A DNA stretch of 51,992 nt, taken from the NCBI RefSeq assembly GCF_900129365.1, contig NZ_FQVM01000017.1, positions 1-51,992 of the forward strand. Direction: 5' to 3'. The DNA is from Clostridium fallax. GTDB taxonomy: Bacteria > Bacillota > Clostridia > Clostridiales > Clostridiaceae. Of this stretch, positions 8,707 to 17,735 are shown piece after piece; position 1 is the stretch's first letter; each line of letters begins with the position of its first letter. The notes beneath the pieces were generated by a model. It saw nothing but the letters and a program-made list of their open reading frames with translations, was not told the origin of the DNA and did not search any database. Position numbers and translations under genes: made by a program.

Positions 8707-10854
8707 TTAGTTTAAAATAACTTCTTTTAATATCCTTTTTCCATCTAAAGTTATTGCTGTAACATTTATTTTGTTTATTGATGTATTTCCTTTAACATCT
8801 ATTTTTACTTCTATATCATTATTTTTATTTATTACTTTTATATTTATTTCATTATATTTTCCTTTTTTATAATCCTTTGATTTACCATCATCATCATATA
8901 ATTTATATTCTGATTCCTTATCTAAAAAGGCCACTATATTTATTTCATTATTTTTCATAGAATCAATATTTTCTGCTGGTTTTTCTAAAACAAGAATCTT
9001 ATCTTTTCTAATAAAAATAGGAATTTCATCAATAGCTACATCTATATATGAGTGCCCTTTATTAATTATTTCAAATTCTTCACTATGATATTTTTTAGCT
9101 TTCCACAATAACATTTCCTCTGGTAGATATATATATCTACCTTTAGCATTTTGCTTATATATTGGAGCTATCATAATAGAATCTCCAACTATTAATTGAT
9201 CCTCTATTCTATTAACAAAAGAATCATTATATTCAAAAGTCATTGGTTTAAAATACATATCATTATTTATAGTTGCCTTCATAAATTCACTATATATATA
9301 AGGTATTAATGCATATCTTATCTCTATAGAATTTTTAATAATTTCTGTTGCCTTTCCATCAAAAGCATAAGGTTCTTGTCTTCTCGTACCTAAAGCTGAA
9401 TGATTTCTAAATAAAGGTGTGAATATACTAAATTGACTCCATCTTATAGCTAAATCATCTGTAGTATTATCTCCAAAACCTGCAGTATCCGCTCCTATAT
9501 ACATAAATCCACACATATTTAAACTTGGCATCATTTTCATATTTAACTCTAAATGCTCAAAGGAAGAAGTATTATCTCCTGTCCAAATTCCTCCATATCT
9601 ATGCATACCTATCATTGAAGCCCTTGAAAATAATAAAAATCTTTTATTGTCATCTATATAATCAAAACCTTCTGATGCAGCTCTTGTCATGTTATATCCA
9701 TAAAGATTATGAACCTTATCATGTCTTACTAAAGTACCATCTACATTATGGTAAAAGCTTCTGTAATCTTCCATACTATTTGCTAGCCTTGGAAAAGTAT
9801 CTTTTATATCAAAAAAATCATATATTCCTAAATTTTTTCCTTTAGCTTCTTCTATTTTTTTAAATGCTTTTTCTAATCCTTTTTTAGAATAGAAAATAGC
9901 AGGTTCATTCATATCATTCCAAAATCCCTCTATACCTTGATCTATCAAATACTTATACTTTTTTCCAAACCAAAGTCTTGCATCTTTATTTAAAAAATCT
10001 GGAAAATGTACTACTCCTGGCCATACTGCTGCTACAAAAGGATTATTATTTTCATCTACACAAAAATATTTGTTTTTTATGCCTTCTTCGTATACATCAT
10101 ATCCTTCTTCTATCTTTACTCCTGCATCAATTATAGGAATTAATCTAACACCTTTTTTCTTCATTTTTTCTATAAAACTCTTAAAGTTTGGAAAGTTCTT
10201 TTTATTAACAGTAAAGTCTTTAAAATCTTCCATATAATCAATATCTAAATATATACAATCTATTGGAATATTATTTGCTTTAAAATTATCTAAAACTTCC
10301 TCAACTTCCTCTTCGTTTTTATAACTCCATCTACATTGTTGATATCCAAAAGCCCACTTTGGTGGTACATAACTTTCTCCTATTAAGTTTCTAAAATTTT
10401 GAACTATATTATTTAAGTTCTTACCTTTTATAATATAAATATCTAAATTATCATCTTCTGTAGTTATTTTTAGTTCATTTCTCTTAGAATAATCTACATC
10501 AAAGATAGCTCTACCTGGATAATCTAAAAATATCCCAAAGGTTTCTTTTCCATATACTATTAAAAAGTTATGAGCTCCATATAAGGATTTTTTATTAGGT
10601 AAGTGACTGAACTCATCAGTACAAAAACTTTCATATATCCATCCTCTTTTATTTATTCCTCTAACATTTTCACCTAGTCCATAAACTATATCTTCATCAT
10701 CTAAAATATATAAAAACTGATTATTTAAAGTTTTCTTTAAGAATTCTAAAGGTTGTTCTTTTATTTCTTTTCCTTTAATTACAACAGTATCAGTTTGAAA
10801 CACTTCACCAAAAGAGTATTTTTTAATATGATCATTAATTTCATAAACTCTCAT
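8707..10854 (-). CDS. GH31 alpha-glucosidase
   Basis: 715 residues, cytoplasmic (no signal peptide). The GH31 nucleophile motif WNDMNEP has Asp at residue 314; the acid/base region WTGDNTSSFEHLE has Asp at 427; N-terminal GH31 beta-sandwich features include the galactose-mutarotase-like region with YGLGEN. The stretch KWAFGYQQCRWSY is also typical. Probably hydrolyses terminal alpha-glucosidic bonds of imported malto-oligosaccharides. It follows the LacI-family regulator gene in the same operon. GH31 also contains alpha-xylosidases; the maltose context favours an alpha-glucosidase. Confidence 0.88.
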   Translation of the reverse strand: MRVYEINDHIKKYSFGEVFQTDTVVIKGKEIKEQPLEFLKKTLNNQFLYILDDEDIVYGLGENVRGINKRGWIYESFCTDEFSHLPNKKSLYGAHNFLIVYGKETFGIFLDYPGRAIFDVDYSKRNELKITTEDDNLDIYIIKGKNLNNIVQNFRNLIGESYVPPKWAFGYQQCRWSYKNEEEVEEVLDNFKANNIPIDCIYLDIDYMEDFKDFTVNKKNFPNFKSFIEKMKKKGVRLIPIIDAGVKIEEGYDVYEEGIKNKYFCVDENNNPFVAAVWPGVVHFPDFLNKDARLWFGKKYKYLIDQGIEGFWNDMNEPAIFYSKKGLEKAFKKIEEAKGKNLGIYDFFDIKDTFPRLANSMEDYRSFYHNVDGTLVRHDKVHNLYGYNMTRAASEGFDYIDDNKRFLLFSRASMIGMHRYGGIWTGDNTSSFEHLELNMKMMPSLNMCGFMYIGADTAGFGDNTTDDLAIRWSQFSIFTPLFRNHSALGTRRQEPYAFDGKATEIIKNSIEIRYALIPYIYSEFMKATINNDMYFKPMTFEYNDSFVNRIEDQLIVGDSIMIAPIYKQNAKGRYIYLPEEMLLWKAKKYHSEEFEIINKGHSYIDVAIDEIPIFIRKDKILVLEKPAENIDSMKNNEINIVAFLDKESEYKLYDDDGKSKDYKKGKYNEINIKVINKNNDIEVKIDVKGNTSINKINVTAITLDGKRILKEVILN

Positions 10855-10894
10855 GATTTACCCCCTTCTGTAGTTTTTAAACTACCTATGTATT

Positions 10895-11905
10895 TTAAAT
10901 TTTTCTGCAAGAATCTCTCTCAACTAAATTAGTATTTAAAATTAAATGCTTATTATTTTCTTTTCCATATATTAATTTTAATAATAAATCTACACTTTTT
11001 TTAGCCATTTCATCTCTTGGCTGCTTTATAGTTGTTATTGATGGTTCATAAAACTCTCCTATTTCCATACCATCAAATCCTATAATAGAAATGTCACGGC
11101 AAACTTTAAGATTTTCATCAAATACTGCTTTACAGGCTCCAATAGCCATAAGATCCGATATTGCAAAAATAGCCGTAAAAAATTTTTTATTATTTAAAAG
11201 TTTTTTTACTGAACTATAAGACTTTTTGCACTCATAGCCTCCGTATAAAATAAGTTCTTTTTTAAAAGGTATATTGTTTTTTATTAATGCTTTTTTATAT
11301 CCTTTAAGCCTTAAATTACCTACTCCTACATCATCACTAGTTCCTAATATTAAAGCTATATTTTTATGACCATTTCTTATAAGATATTCTGTAGCCTCAA
11401 AAGCTGCTTTCTCATTATCAATTCCTATAAAGGAAACTTTACTTCCAATATTTTCACTTATGATATTTGCTGAAGTAAGAACTATAGGTATATTAATATC
11501 ATCAAAACTATTTTCATTTATATTTAAAAAGTTACCACCTAAACATATAATTCCTTGAAGTCTCTTTTCCTTAGCAAAAGCTGCTACTGTGTCTACGTCT
11601 TGGCTTGTTGTATGATCATAATGGCGAAGAATCATAGTGTATCCAGCTTTTTCAATTTTTCCAGATATAATCTTTAGCATTTCAGAGAAGAAAGGATTAA
11701 AAACACCTTTTAATAAAATTCCTATATTATTCGTATTATGCTTTTTAAGTATTCTTGCACTATTATTTGGTATATAATTTACTTCTTTTATTATTTTTAA
11801 AACTTTTTCCCTTGTTTCTTCCTTCACATCTGGATGATTATTTATAACTCTTGAAACTGTGCTCACACCAACCTTTGCAATTTTTGCTACATCCTTAATA
11901 TTCAT
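10895..11905 (-). CDS. LacI-family transcriptional regulator of maltodextrin genes (MalR-like)
   Basis: 336 residues. N-terminal LacI HTH MNIKDVAKIAKVGVSTVSRVINN with hinge VNYIPNNSARILKK, then a periplasmic-binding-protein-like ligand domain (IGILLKGVFNPFFSEML). The start at 11905 is preferred over an in-frame ATG at 11929 because GGGGG lies 6 bases ahead and the HTH begins there. The gene sits inside the maltodextrin cluster, and LacI-type palindromes occur at its own promoter and at the malE promoter, so autoregulation plus control of malE is a reasonable inference. Repressor or activator action cannot be read from sequence. Confidence 0.88.
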   Translation of the reverse strand: MNIKDVAKIAKVGVSTVSRVINNHPDVKEETREKVLKIIKEVNYIPNNSARILKKHNTNNIGILLKGVFNPFFSEMLKIISGKIEKAGYTMILRHYDHTTSQDVDTVAAFAKEKRLQGIICLGGNFLNINENSFDDINIPIVLTSANIISENIGSKVSFIGIDNEKAAFEATEYLIRNGHKNIALILGTSDDVGVGNLRLKGYKKALIKNNIPFKKELILYGGYECKKSYSSVKKLLNNKKFFTAIFAISDLMAIGACKAVFDENLKVCRDISIIGFDGMEIGEFYEPSITTIKQPRDEMAKKSVDLLLKLIYGKENNKHLILNTNLVERDSCRKI

Positions 11906-11952
11906 ACAATTCCCCCAAACCATAGTCACAAAATATTTTTGGTAACCTTATC

Positions 11953-12000
11953 GGTATCGTTTCCAATATTAATTATAATCCTACCTGTAAACATTTGCAA
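11953..12000 (-). promoter_or_regulatory. Promoter with two LacI-type operators in front of the regulator operon
   Basis: Minus strand: TTGCAA (11995-12000), 17 bases, TATAAT (11972-11977). Operator 1, GCAAATGTTTAC (11987-11998), overlaps the -35 and matches the MalR consensus GCAAACGTTTGC at 10 of 12 positions. Operator 2, GGAAACGATACC (11953-11964), covers the expected start point. The same cassette precedes malE at 17001-17047. Confidence 0.75.
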
Positions 12001-12013
12001 CACGTTTACAGGT
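11983..12013. repeat. Perfect 10-bp inverted repeat overlapping the regulator promoter
   Basis: ACCTGTAAAC (11983-11992) and GTTTACAGGT (12004-12013) flank an 11-base loop. It includes operator 1. No T-run follows on the minus strand, so it is not a classical terminator of the upstream neopullulanase gene. It may extend the operator or act as a 3' hairpin. Confidence 0.7.
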
Positions 12014-12054
12014 ATTTTTATAATTATTCTTAAATTATTTTCATCATCATTATA

Positions 12055-13770
12055 TTATTTAGCCTTTAAGATTTTAAAATCCATAGGATTTATTAAAATT
12101 TTATTATTTATCTCTAAATGTTTATTCTCATATAAATCTTTAAATTTACCACAAATTTCAACTTCTTTAGAAGTTAAATCATTATTTATAATAATTAAAG
12201 ATTTCTCATCACCTAAAACTCTCTCATAAACTAATAAGAATTTATCTTTTATCAAGGAATTATATTTTCCATATATTAACTCCTTATTTTCTTTTCTTAT
12301 TTTTCCTAATTTTTTAAAATGATTTTTTAAATCAATATTTTGTTTTTCCTCATCCCAAACCATACATCTTCTACAATATGGATCAGTTTCTCCCTTCATT
12401 CCAATTTCATCTCCATAATATATATATGGAATTCCTTCAAAAGTATATTGGAACACCACTGCAAGTTTAAGTCTATCTATATTACCATCACTATCTGTTA
12501 AAAATCTTGCAGTATCGTGAGAGTCTAAAAGGTTAAGCATTTGTCTATTAATACTTTCCATTGACCAAGCTTTCTTTTCCATTAATATATCATTTAACTT
12601 TTTAGCATCAATTGTTCTTTTTGCAAAAAAGTCTAAAGAAGCTTCCCTAAATGGATAATTCATAATTGAGTCTAATTCTTCCCCCTTTAGAAAGTTTCTA
12701 CCTTGATGCATTATTTCTCCAATAATAAAAGCATCTTCTTTTACTGATTTTACAGCCTCTCTAAATTCTCTCCAAAATAAGTGATCTACCTCATCACAAA
12801 CATCCAATCTCCAACCATCTATATCCAATTCTTCAATCCAATACTTTGCAACATTTAAAAAGTAATTTCTTGTATCTTTATTATTCATATTAATTTTAGG
12901 CATGTATTTCACTTTATTTGCAAAAGTTACATAGTTTATTTTTTCTAAATCTACTGGATAATCCTCAACAAAAAACCAATCTTTATATTTAGACTTTTCT
13001 CCCTTTTCTATTAAATCTTTAAAGGCAAAGAAATCTGCTCCAGTATGATTAAATACTCCATCTAAAATTATCTTTATTTCTCTTTTATGAGCTTCTTTTA
13101 TAAGTTCTCTAAACTCTTCCTTAGTTCCAAACATCTCATCTATTTCATAATAATCACAGGTATTATATTTATGGTTAGATGATGATTTAAATATTGGTGT
13201 CATATATATAAATGTAACACCTAAATCCTTTATATAATCAAGCTTTTCAGTTATACCTTTAATATCTCCACCGAAGAAATTTCTAGTTGTAACTTCTTCT
13301 CCCCACTTCATAACATCCTTTGGATCATTGCTTTTATTTCCATTAAAAAACCTATCCGGAAAAATTTGATAAGCTATACCTTCTTGAGGCCATTTTACTT
13401 CTCTATATAAATCTCCTAATGCTATATAAGGAAATTGAAAGGCTCCTCCTTCATTAGGAATCTCTTTTTGTAATCCCTTCTCATTTAAATAGACTTCTTC
13501 ATTATTATTATCAATTATTTTAAAAAAGTATCTAAATCTTTTTTCTCTAACCTTTACTTCTGCTTTAAAATAATCAAATAACTCTGAAGAAATTATTTTC
13601 TCCATTTCATAACAAGGAAAACTTCCATCCCAATTATATCTATCTTTACAATATAACTTTACTGATTTTATATCCTTTGCTGCTACCCTTATTTTTATAT
13701 AAAGTGTATTTTCATTTATTCCATAAGCAAAAGGAGCTTCTGGAATATGAAATATCCCATGTTTATTCAT
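12055..13770 (-). CDS. Neopullulanase/maltogenic amylase-type GH13 enzyme
   Basis: 571 residues. An N-terminal CBM34-like beta domain (about 1-115) precedes a GH13 barrel: IYQIFPDRFFNG, GVFNHTG, WRLDVCDEVDHLFW (nucleophile Asp), FIIGEIMHQ (acid/base Glu) and LLDSHDTARF. No signal peptide, so it acts on imported dextrins, including branched or cyclic ones. The start at 13770 is used because GGAGG lies 8 bases ahead; an in-frame ATG 5 codons upstream overlaps that ribosome site. The gene follows malG by 20 bases, so it is probably in the malE operon. A cyclomaltodextrinase activity is equally possible. Confidence 0.88.
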   Translation of the reverse strand: MNKHGIFHIPEAPFAYGINENTLYIKIRVAAKDIKSVKLYCKDRYNWDGSFPCYEMEKIISSELFDYFKAEVKVREKRFRYFFKIIDNNNEEVYLNEKGLQKEIPNEGGAFQFPYIALGDLYREVKWPQEGIAYQIFPDRFFNGNKSNDPKDVMKWGEEVTTRNFFGGDIKGITEKLDYIKDLGVTFIYMTPIFKSSSNHKYNTCDYYEIDEMFGTKEEFRELIKEAHKREIKIILDGVFNHTGADFFAFKDLIEKGEKSKYKDWFFVEDYPVDLEKINYVTFANKVKYMPKINMNNKDTRNYFLNVAKYWIEELDIDGWRLDVCDEVDHLFWREFREAVKSVKEDAFIIGEIMHQGRNFLKGEELDSIMNYPFREASLDFFAKRTIDAKKLNDILMEKKAWSMESINRQMLNLLDSHDTARFLTDSDGNIDRLKLAVVFQYTFEGIPYIYYGDEIGMKGETDPYCRRCMVWDEEKQNIDLKNHFKKLGKIRKENKELIYGKYNSLIKDKFLLVYERVLGDEKSLIIINNDLTSKEVEICGKFKDLYENKHLEINNKILINPMDFKILKAK

Positions 13771-13790
13771 AAAAAATTCCTCCATACAAG

Positions 13791-14684
13791 TTAACCTTTA
13801 ACTGATCCCGCAACTAATCCTTCAGCTATATATTTTTGAGAACAAACAAATAATATTACTAATGGGAATGATGCCATTATTGCAGCTGCTGAATATTGAG
13901 TCCAGTTAGCTGAAAAGTTATTTGTTATAAATGATTTTAATCCTGTAGCAATTGTTTGATTTTCAGGTGCCTTCATTAATGCTGATGTAAATACGAATTC
14001 ACTATATGTTCCTATAAATGTGAATAAAAATATTACTATTAGCATGTTTCTTGTTAAAGGTACTGTAATTCTAGTAAATACTTGCCAAGTTGTAGCTCCA
14101 TCTACATATGCAGCTTCCATTAAATCATTAGGAACTCCATCCATATATCCTTTAAGAAGCCATATATTATAAGCACTACCTCCACAAAGTATTAATATAA
14201 GTGCAAACATATTATCCATTGCTTCTAATCTATAAGCTATACCTAATATTGCTGGTAATGCCATCATAGTTGGAAACATTTGTAGAATTAATAAAAACAT
14301 TAATCCACTTTTTCTTCCTCTAAATTTTAATTTAGAAAAAGCAAAGGATGCTGGTAATGTAAGCAATAATTGTATAACTGAAACACAAGTACATAAAATT
14401 AGTGAATTTTTAAGCCATATTAAAAAGTCTGTTTCAGTTAATACCTTTACATAGTTATCTAATGTCCATTCTTTTGGAAAAAGTGTGGTTTGATTAAAAG
14501 CTTGTCCTTTAGCCATTGATGCACTAACAACTGCTATTACAGGAAATATTGTTAGTACTATCATTATCCATATAAATATTCTTCCAAACCAAAGATTTCT
14601 CTTATCTGCCGGTGACAATTTCTTTTTATATTCACCTGAGCTTTTAAAAGCTTTTTTATTAATTTTAGCTTGTATAGCTTGCAT
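13791..14684 (-). CDS. malG: Maltodextrin ABC transporter permease MalG
   Basis: 297-residue CUT1-family membrane protein with about six hydrophobic helices. The EAA loop reads EAAYVDGATTWQVFTRITVPL. The N-terminus is cytoplasmic and charged. It pairs with MalF, whose gene ends one base upstream. No ATPase gene lies in the cluster, so a shared MsmX/MsmK-type ATPase encoded elsewhere is expected, as in many Firmicutes. Confidence 0.92.
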   Translation of the reverse strand: MQAIQAKINKKAFKSSGEYKKKLSPADKRNLWFGRIFIWIMIVLTIFPVIAVVSASMAKGQAFNQTTLFPKEWTLDNYVKVLTETDFLIWLKNSLILCTCVSVIQLLLTLPASFAFSKLKFRGRKSGLMFLLILQMFPTMMALPAILGIAYRLEAMDNMFALILILCGGSAYNIWLLKGYMDGVPNDLMEAAYVDGATTWQVFTRITVPLTRNMLIVIFLFTFIGTYSEFVFTSALMKAPENQTIATGLKSFITNNFSANWTQYSAAAIMASFPLVILFVCSQKYIAEGLVAGSVKG

Positions 14685-14685
14685 T

Positions 14686-15618
14686 TTAATCTACCTCCTT
14701 AAATTGTCCTGATGCTCTCATTTGAAGGTATGAAATTGTACCTATTAATATGAATATAAGAATACTTAATGCTGCACCTATATCATATCTTCCAAATTGT
14801 GTTGATAACTTATAGTTAACTGATGCTAGTATATCTGTATATCCAGCATATTGTTGTCCTATTCTTGCAGGACCACCAGTTGTAATTAAATATACTGAAC
14901 CGAAGTTATTAAAATTAAATGCAAAAGATGATATTAATAATGGATATGCTGTTTTAGCTATTGACGGCAATGTTATCTTATAAAATTGTTGAAATTTAGT
15001 AGCACCATCAACATCTGCTGCTTCATAATATGTTTTAGGAATTGCAGCTATAGCACCCATACAAACATTCATCATATAAGGGAAGCCAAGCCAAATACTA
15101 GCTATAATAATTGCCAATCTTGCCCAATTAGGATCAGTAAGCCATGGAATTGGTTCTCCTATTATATGAAATTTCATCAATACTGTATTTAAAGCACCAT
15201 AAGTTGTGTTTAAAAGACCTTGCCATGAAAGTATTGCAACAGTTACTGGTAAAGCCCATGGTATAATTAAGAATCCCTTATATATTGAAGATTCCTTCAT
15301 ATTTTTATTATTTAAAACTAATGCTAAAATTAGTCCTACAAAAAAACTACCTATAGTAATACATAAAGCAAAAACAATTGTCCATATGAATACTGGTAAA
15401 AATATTTCTTTAAAAGGTCCTGCTAAAACGTCTTTATAGTTTTGTAATCCTATCACCTTAAAATTATCTTGTGTATACATTGTATAATCTGTAAAAGATA
15501 TATATATTGTATATATTATTGGTATAATTAATAATATGAAAATAGAAATTAATGCAGGCATTAGATATGACATTGGTTTTCCACTAAATTTACTGCTTTT
15601 TTTAATTCTTTGCATCAT
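14686..15618 (-). CDS. malF: Maltodextrin ABC transporter permease MalF
   Basis: 310 residues with about six membrane helices and the EAA loop EAADVDGATKFQQFYKITLPS. It lacks the large periplasmic insertion of E. coli MalF, as usual in Gram-positives. AGGAGGG lies just upstream of two adjacent ATG codons; either could start. It follows the malE gene after a short spacer with a strong hairpin. Confidence 0.92.
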   Translation of the reverse strand: MMQRIKKSSKFSGKPMSYLMPALISIFILLIIPIIYTIYISFTDYTMYTQDNFKVIGLQNYKDVLAGPFKEIFLPVFIWTIVFALCITIGSFFVGLILALVLNNKNMKESSIYKGFLIIPWALPVTVAILSWQGLLNTTYGALNTVLMKFHIIGEPIPWLTDPNWARLAIIIASIWLGFPYMMNVCMGAIAAIPKTYYEAADVDGATKFQQFYKITLPSIAKTAYPLLISSFAFNFNNFGSVYLITTGGPARIGQQYAGYTDILASVNYKLSTQFGRYDIGAALSILIFILIGTISYLQMRASGQFKEVD

Positions 15619-15646
15619 TCCTGCCCTCCTGAATACTTATTGAAAT

Positions 15647-15670
15647 ATAAGGAGTCTTTAGACTCCTTAT
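15647..15670 (-). repeat. Intercistronic hairpin after malE
   Basis: Perfect 10-bp stem ATAAGGAGTC / GACTCCTTAT with a TTTA loop, beginning 10 bases past the malE stop. No T-run follows on the minus strand. It is better read as a 3'-end-protecting or processing hairpin than a terminator, which would raise binding protein over permease. Confidence 0.75.
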
Positions 15671-15680
15671 ATGAATTATA

Positions 15681-16895
15681 TTATTTTTGTTGTGCTATAC
15701 CTTGTTTAATTTGTTCAACTATATTATCTGCACATTGTTTAGCATCTATTTGTCCTGAAGTTAATAGCTTTAAGTTATCGGCTGCCGGTTGCCACATAGC
15801 TTGTACTTCTGGAATGTTTGGCATTGGTATTGCATGTTTAGCTTGTTCTACAAAGGCTTGCATATATGGATTTTCTTTATATGCATCGCTTTCTAAAGCT
15901 GATTTTAATACTGGAATTCTACTACCTACATTTATTAATACATCTGAGCTCTCTTTAGCCATATCCTTTATAAATTTCCATCCTAAATCTTGTTTCTTAC
16001 TCTTAGAACTTACAAAAGCAGTTTGAACTCCCATAAATGATGGTGTTTCTTTTCCGTTCATTTTTGGTAATGGAGAAACTCCAAAATCTATACCTGTTTC
16101 TTTAAATGTTGATATATCCCAAGGTCCTGAAATGTAGAATCCATCTTTTCCTGAACTAAATTCCCCCTTAGCTAAATCTCCATTAATATCTGCTGGCATA
16201 AATTTATATTTTGTTACTAAATCTTGAATAAATTGAAATCCTTTTATAGCCCCTTCATTATTTAATCCTATATCATTAGGATCTAATGTTCCATTATTAT
16301 TTTTATATACATATCCTCCGTCAGCAGCTATAAATGAGAATGAATTATAAAAGTTGTTTATATCATACTTAAAGCCTACATTTTTTGCTTCTTCAATTAG
16401 ATTTTCCATTGTTTTTGGAACTTCTTTAACTTTTTCTTTGTTATAGAATAATGCTGTAGTTTCTTGTGCTAAAGGTACTGCATATTGCTTTTCACCAATT
16501 GTAACTGAATCTACTACTTGATTTGAAACATAATCATCTTTATTTATAGTTCCACTTGGAACTTCTGCTAATAATCCAGCTTTCTCATAAGTTCCTAAAT
16601 TATCATGTGGCATACCAAACATAACATCAGGACCCTTTGAACTATTAGCTGCTTGTATATATGCTTGCATCTCTCCTTTATCTATAACAAGTTCTACATC
16701 TACATTATTTTCCTTGCCCCATTTTTCTGCTAAAGGTTTAATTTTATCAACCTCTTGTTGAGTTAAGTGAGACCAAACAAGTAATTTTTTGTCTTCAGTA
16801 GCCTTCTTATCACTACTTCCACAACCATATAGTGCTCCTACCATAAAAGTGGAAGCCATTACCATTGCAAATAGTTTTGTACGTTTACTTATCAT
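15681..16895 (-). CDS. malE: Maltodextrin-binding lipoprotein MalE
   Basis: 404-residue extracellular solute-binding protein. Lipoprotein signal with lipobox LYGC (Cys at about residue 25) after a hydrophobic segment. The mature part has family features: LVWSHLTQQEVDKIKPLAEKW, GPDVMFGMPHDNLG and GPWDISTFK. First gene of malE-malF-malG-neopullulanase. Its promoter carries LacI-type operators. The roughly 115-base leader also holds a small hairpin (16936-16955). The ligand is inferred as malto-oligosaccharide from context and similarity. Confidence 0.92.
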   Translation of the reverse strand: MISKRTKLFAMVMASTFMVGALYGCGSSDKKATEDKKLLVWSHLTQQEVDKIKPLAEKWGKENNVDVELVIDKGEMQAYIQAANSSKGPDVMFGMPHDNLGTYEKAGLLAEVPSGTINKDDYVSNQVVDSVTIGEKQYAVPLAQETTALFYNKEKVKEVPKTMENLIEEAKNVGFKYDINNFYNSFSFIAADGGYVYKNNNGTLDPNDIGLNNEGAIKGFQFIQDLVTKYKFMPADINGDLAKGEFSSGKDGFYISGPWDISTFKETGIDFGVSPLPKMNGKETPSFMGVQTAFVSSKSKKQDLGWKFIKDMAKESSDVLINVGSRIPVLKSALESDAYKENPYMQAFVEQAKHAIPMPNIPEVQAMWQPAADNLKLLTSGQIDAKQCADNIVEQIKQGIAQQK

Positions 16896-17000
16896 ACCAA
16901 AATCCTCCCATAAATAATTTATAATTTTATTTTAAATTTCGTTTTTTTACGAAATCTCAATACTTTTATTTATTATTTCAAAGATTTCGGAAACATTATC

Positions 17001-17047
17001 GGTATCTTTTCCAAATTCATTATAACTCTTATTGAAAACATTTGCAA
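17001..17047 (-). promoter_or_regulatory. malE promoter with two LacI-type operators
   Basis: Minus strand: TTGCAA (17042-17047), 17 bases, TATAAT (17019-17024). Operator 1, GCAAATGTTTTC (17034-17045), overlaps the -35; operator 2, GGAAAAGATACC (17001-17012), lies over the start point. Layout matches the regulator promoter at 11953-12000 within one base. Confidence 0.78.
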
Positions 17048-17062
17048 TAATTTTTATTAAAA

Positions 17063-17102
17063 ATAGATAAAAATATATTATATACTAAATATTTTTATCT
17101 AT
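17063..17102 (-). terminator. Probable terminator of the microcompartment operon
   Basis: Inverted repeat ATAGATAAAAATAT / ATATTTTTATCTAT (17063-17076, 17089-17102) followed on the minus strand by CTATTTTTAAT. It lies about 85 bases past the pduT stop and just before the malE promoter. The stem is A+T-rich, so termination may be leaky. Confidence 0.6.
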
Positions 17103-17186
17103 CCTTAATATTACCTCTATGATTAACTTAACATATATACTTAAATAAATTCAAATATAATTATCTTTTAAAAACTTTGATATAAA

Positions 17187-17735
17187 TTAATAAAAATTAA
17201 TTTTAATATCTTTATCTGGATTAGCTATAACTCCACTATCTAAATACATTCCTTTTTCTTTTAAATATTTACTGCTTATTTCTATTGCACTTTCTACTGA
17301 AGCTAAATCTCCTGTAATAGTAAAGAAACTTTTGCCACACATTCCTCTTGCTAATCTTAATTCTATTAAAGATATCTCATTACTTTTTGCTGCTATATCA
17401 GAAGCTTCTACTATAGATGCCACAGAATAACTTTCAACAATTCCTAAGGCTCCTTCTATTTTAGCTGATGTAGTTCCTGAAATAGCATTATATATTTCTT
17501 CTTTTGGATTTCCTAAAATCATAGTGTCAATAGTATTGCTTAAGAATTCTTTTTCACTTAATTCTAAAGCTGCCTTAACAGAGGCTAAAGTCCCCTTAAA
17601 TAAAACAACATACTTTCCAGGGCAAAGTGTAGCTGCATAAACTACCTTTATATCAGATGTTTTACACATTTTATCTAAAGCTACCATTCCTGTAGGTATT
17701 TTTAAATATTCTACTAATCCTAATGCATTATTCAA
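17187..17735 (-). CDS. pduT: Tandem-BMC-domain shell protein PduT
   Basis: 182 residues made of two BMC domains (about 1-90 and 95-182), forming a pseudohexameric trimer. The ATLCPGKY motif puts Cys at residue 38, the position that in Citrobacter PduT holds a 4Fe-4S cluster in the central pore. Overlaps the end of pduS by 8 bases, as expected for the PduS-PduT redox pair that passes electrons across the shell. It is the only trimer-type shell protein in the window. Last gene of the operon. Confidence 0.9.
   Translation of the reverse strand: MNNALGLVEYLKIPTGMVALDKMCKTSDIKVVYAATLCPGKYVVLFKGTLASVKAALELSEKEFLSNTIDTMILGNPKEEIYNAISGTTSAKIEGALGIVESYSVASIVEASDIAAKSNEISLIELRLARGMCGKSFFTITGDLASVESAIEISSKYLKEKGMYLDSGVIANPDKDIKINFY

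Noticed and set aside
11983..12013. Terminator of the neopullulanase gene
   Set aside because: The inverted repeat is not followed by a T-run on the minus strand and overlaps a good promoter and LacI-type operator.
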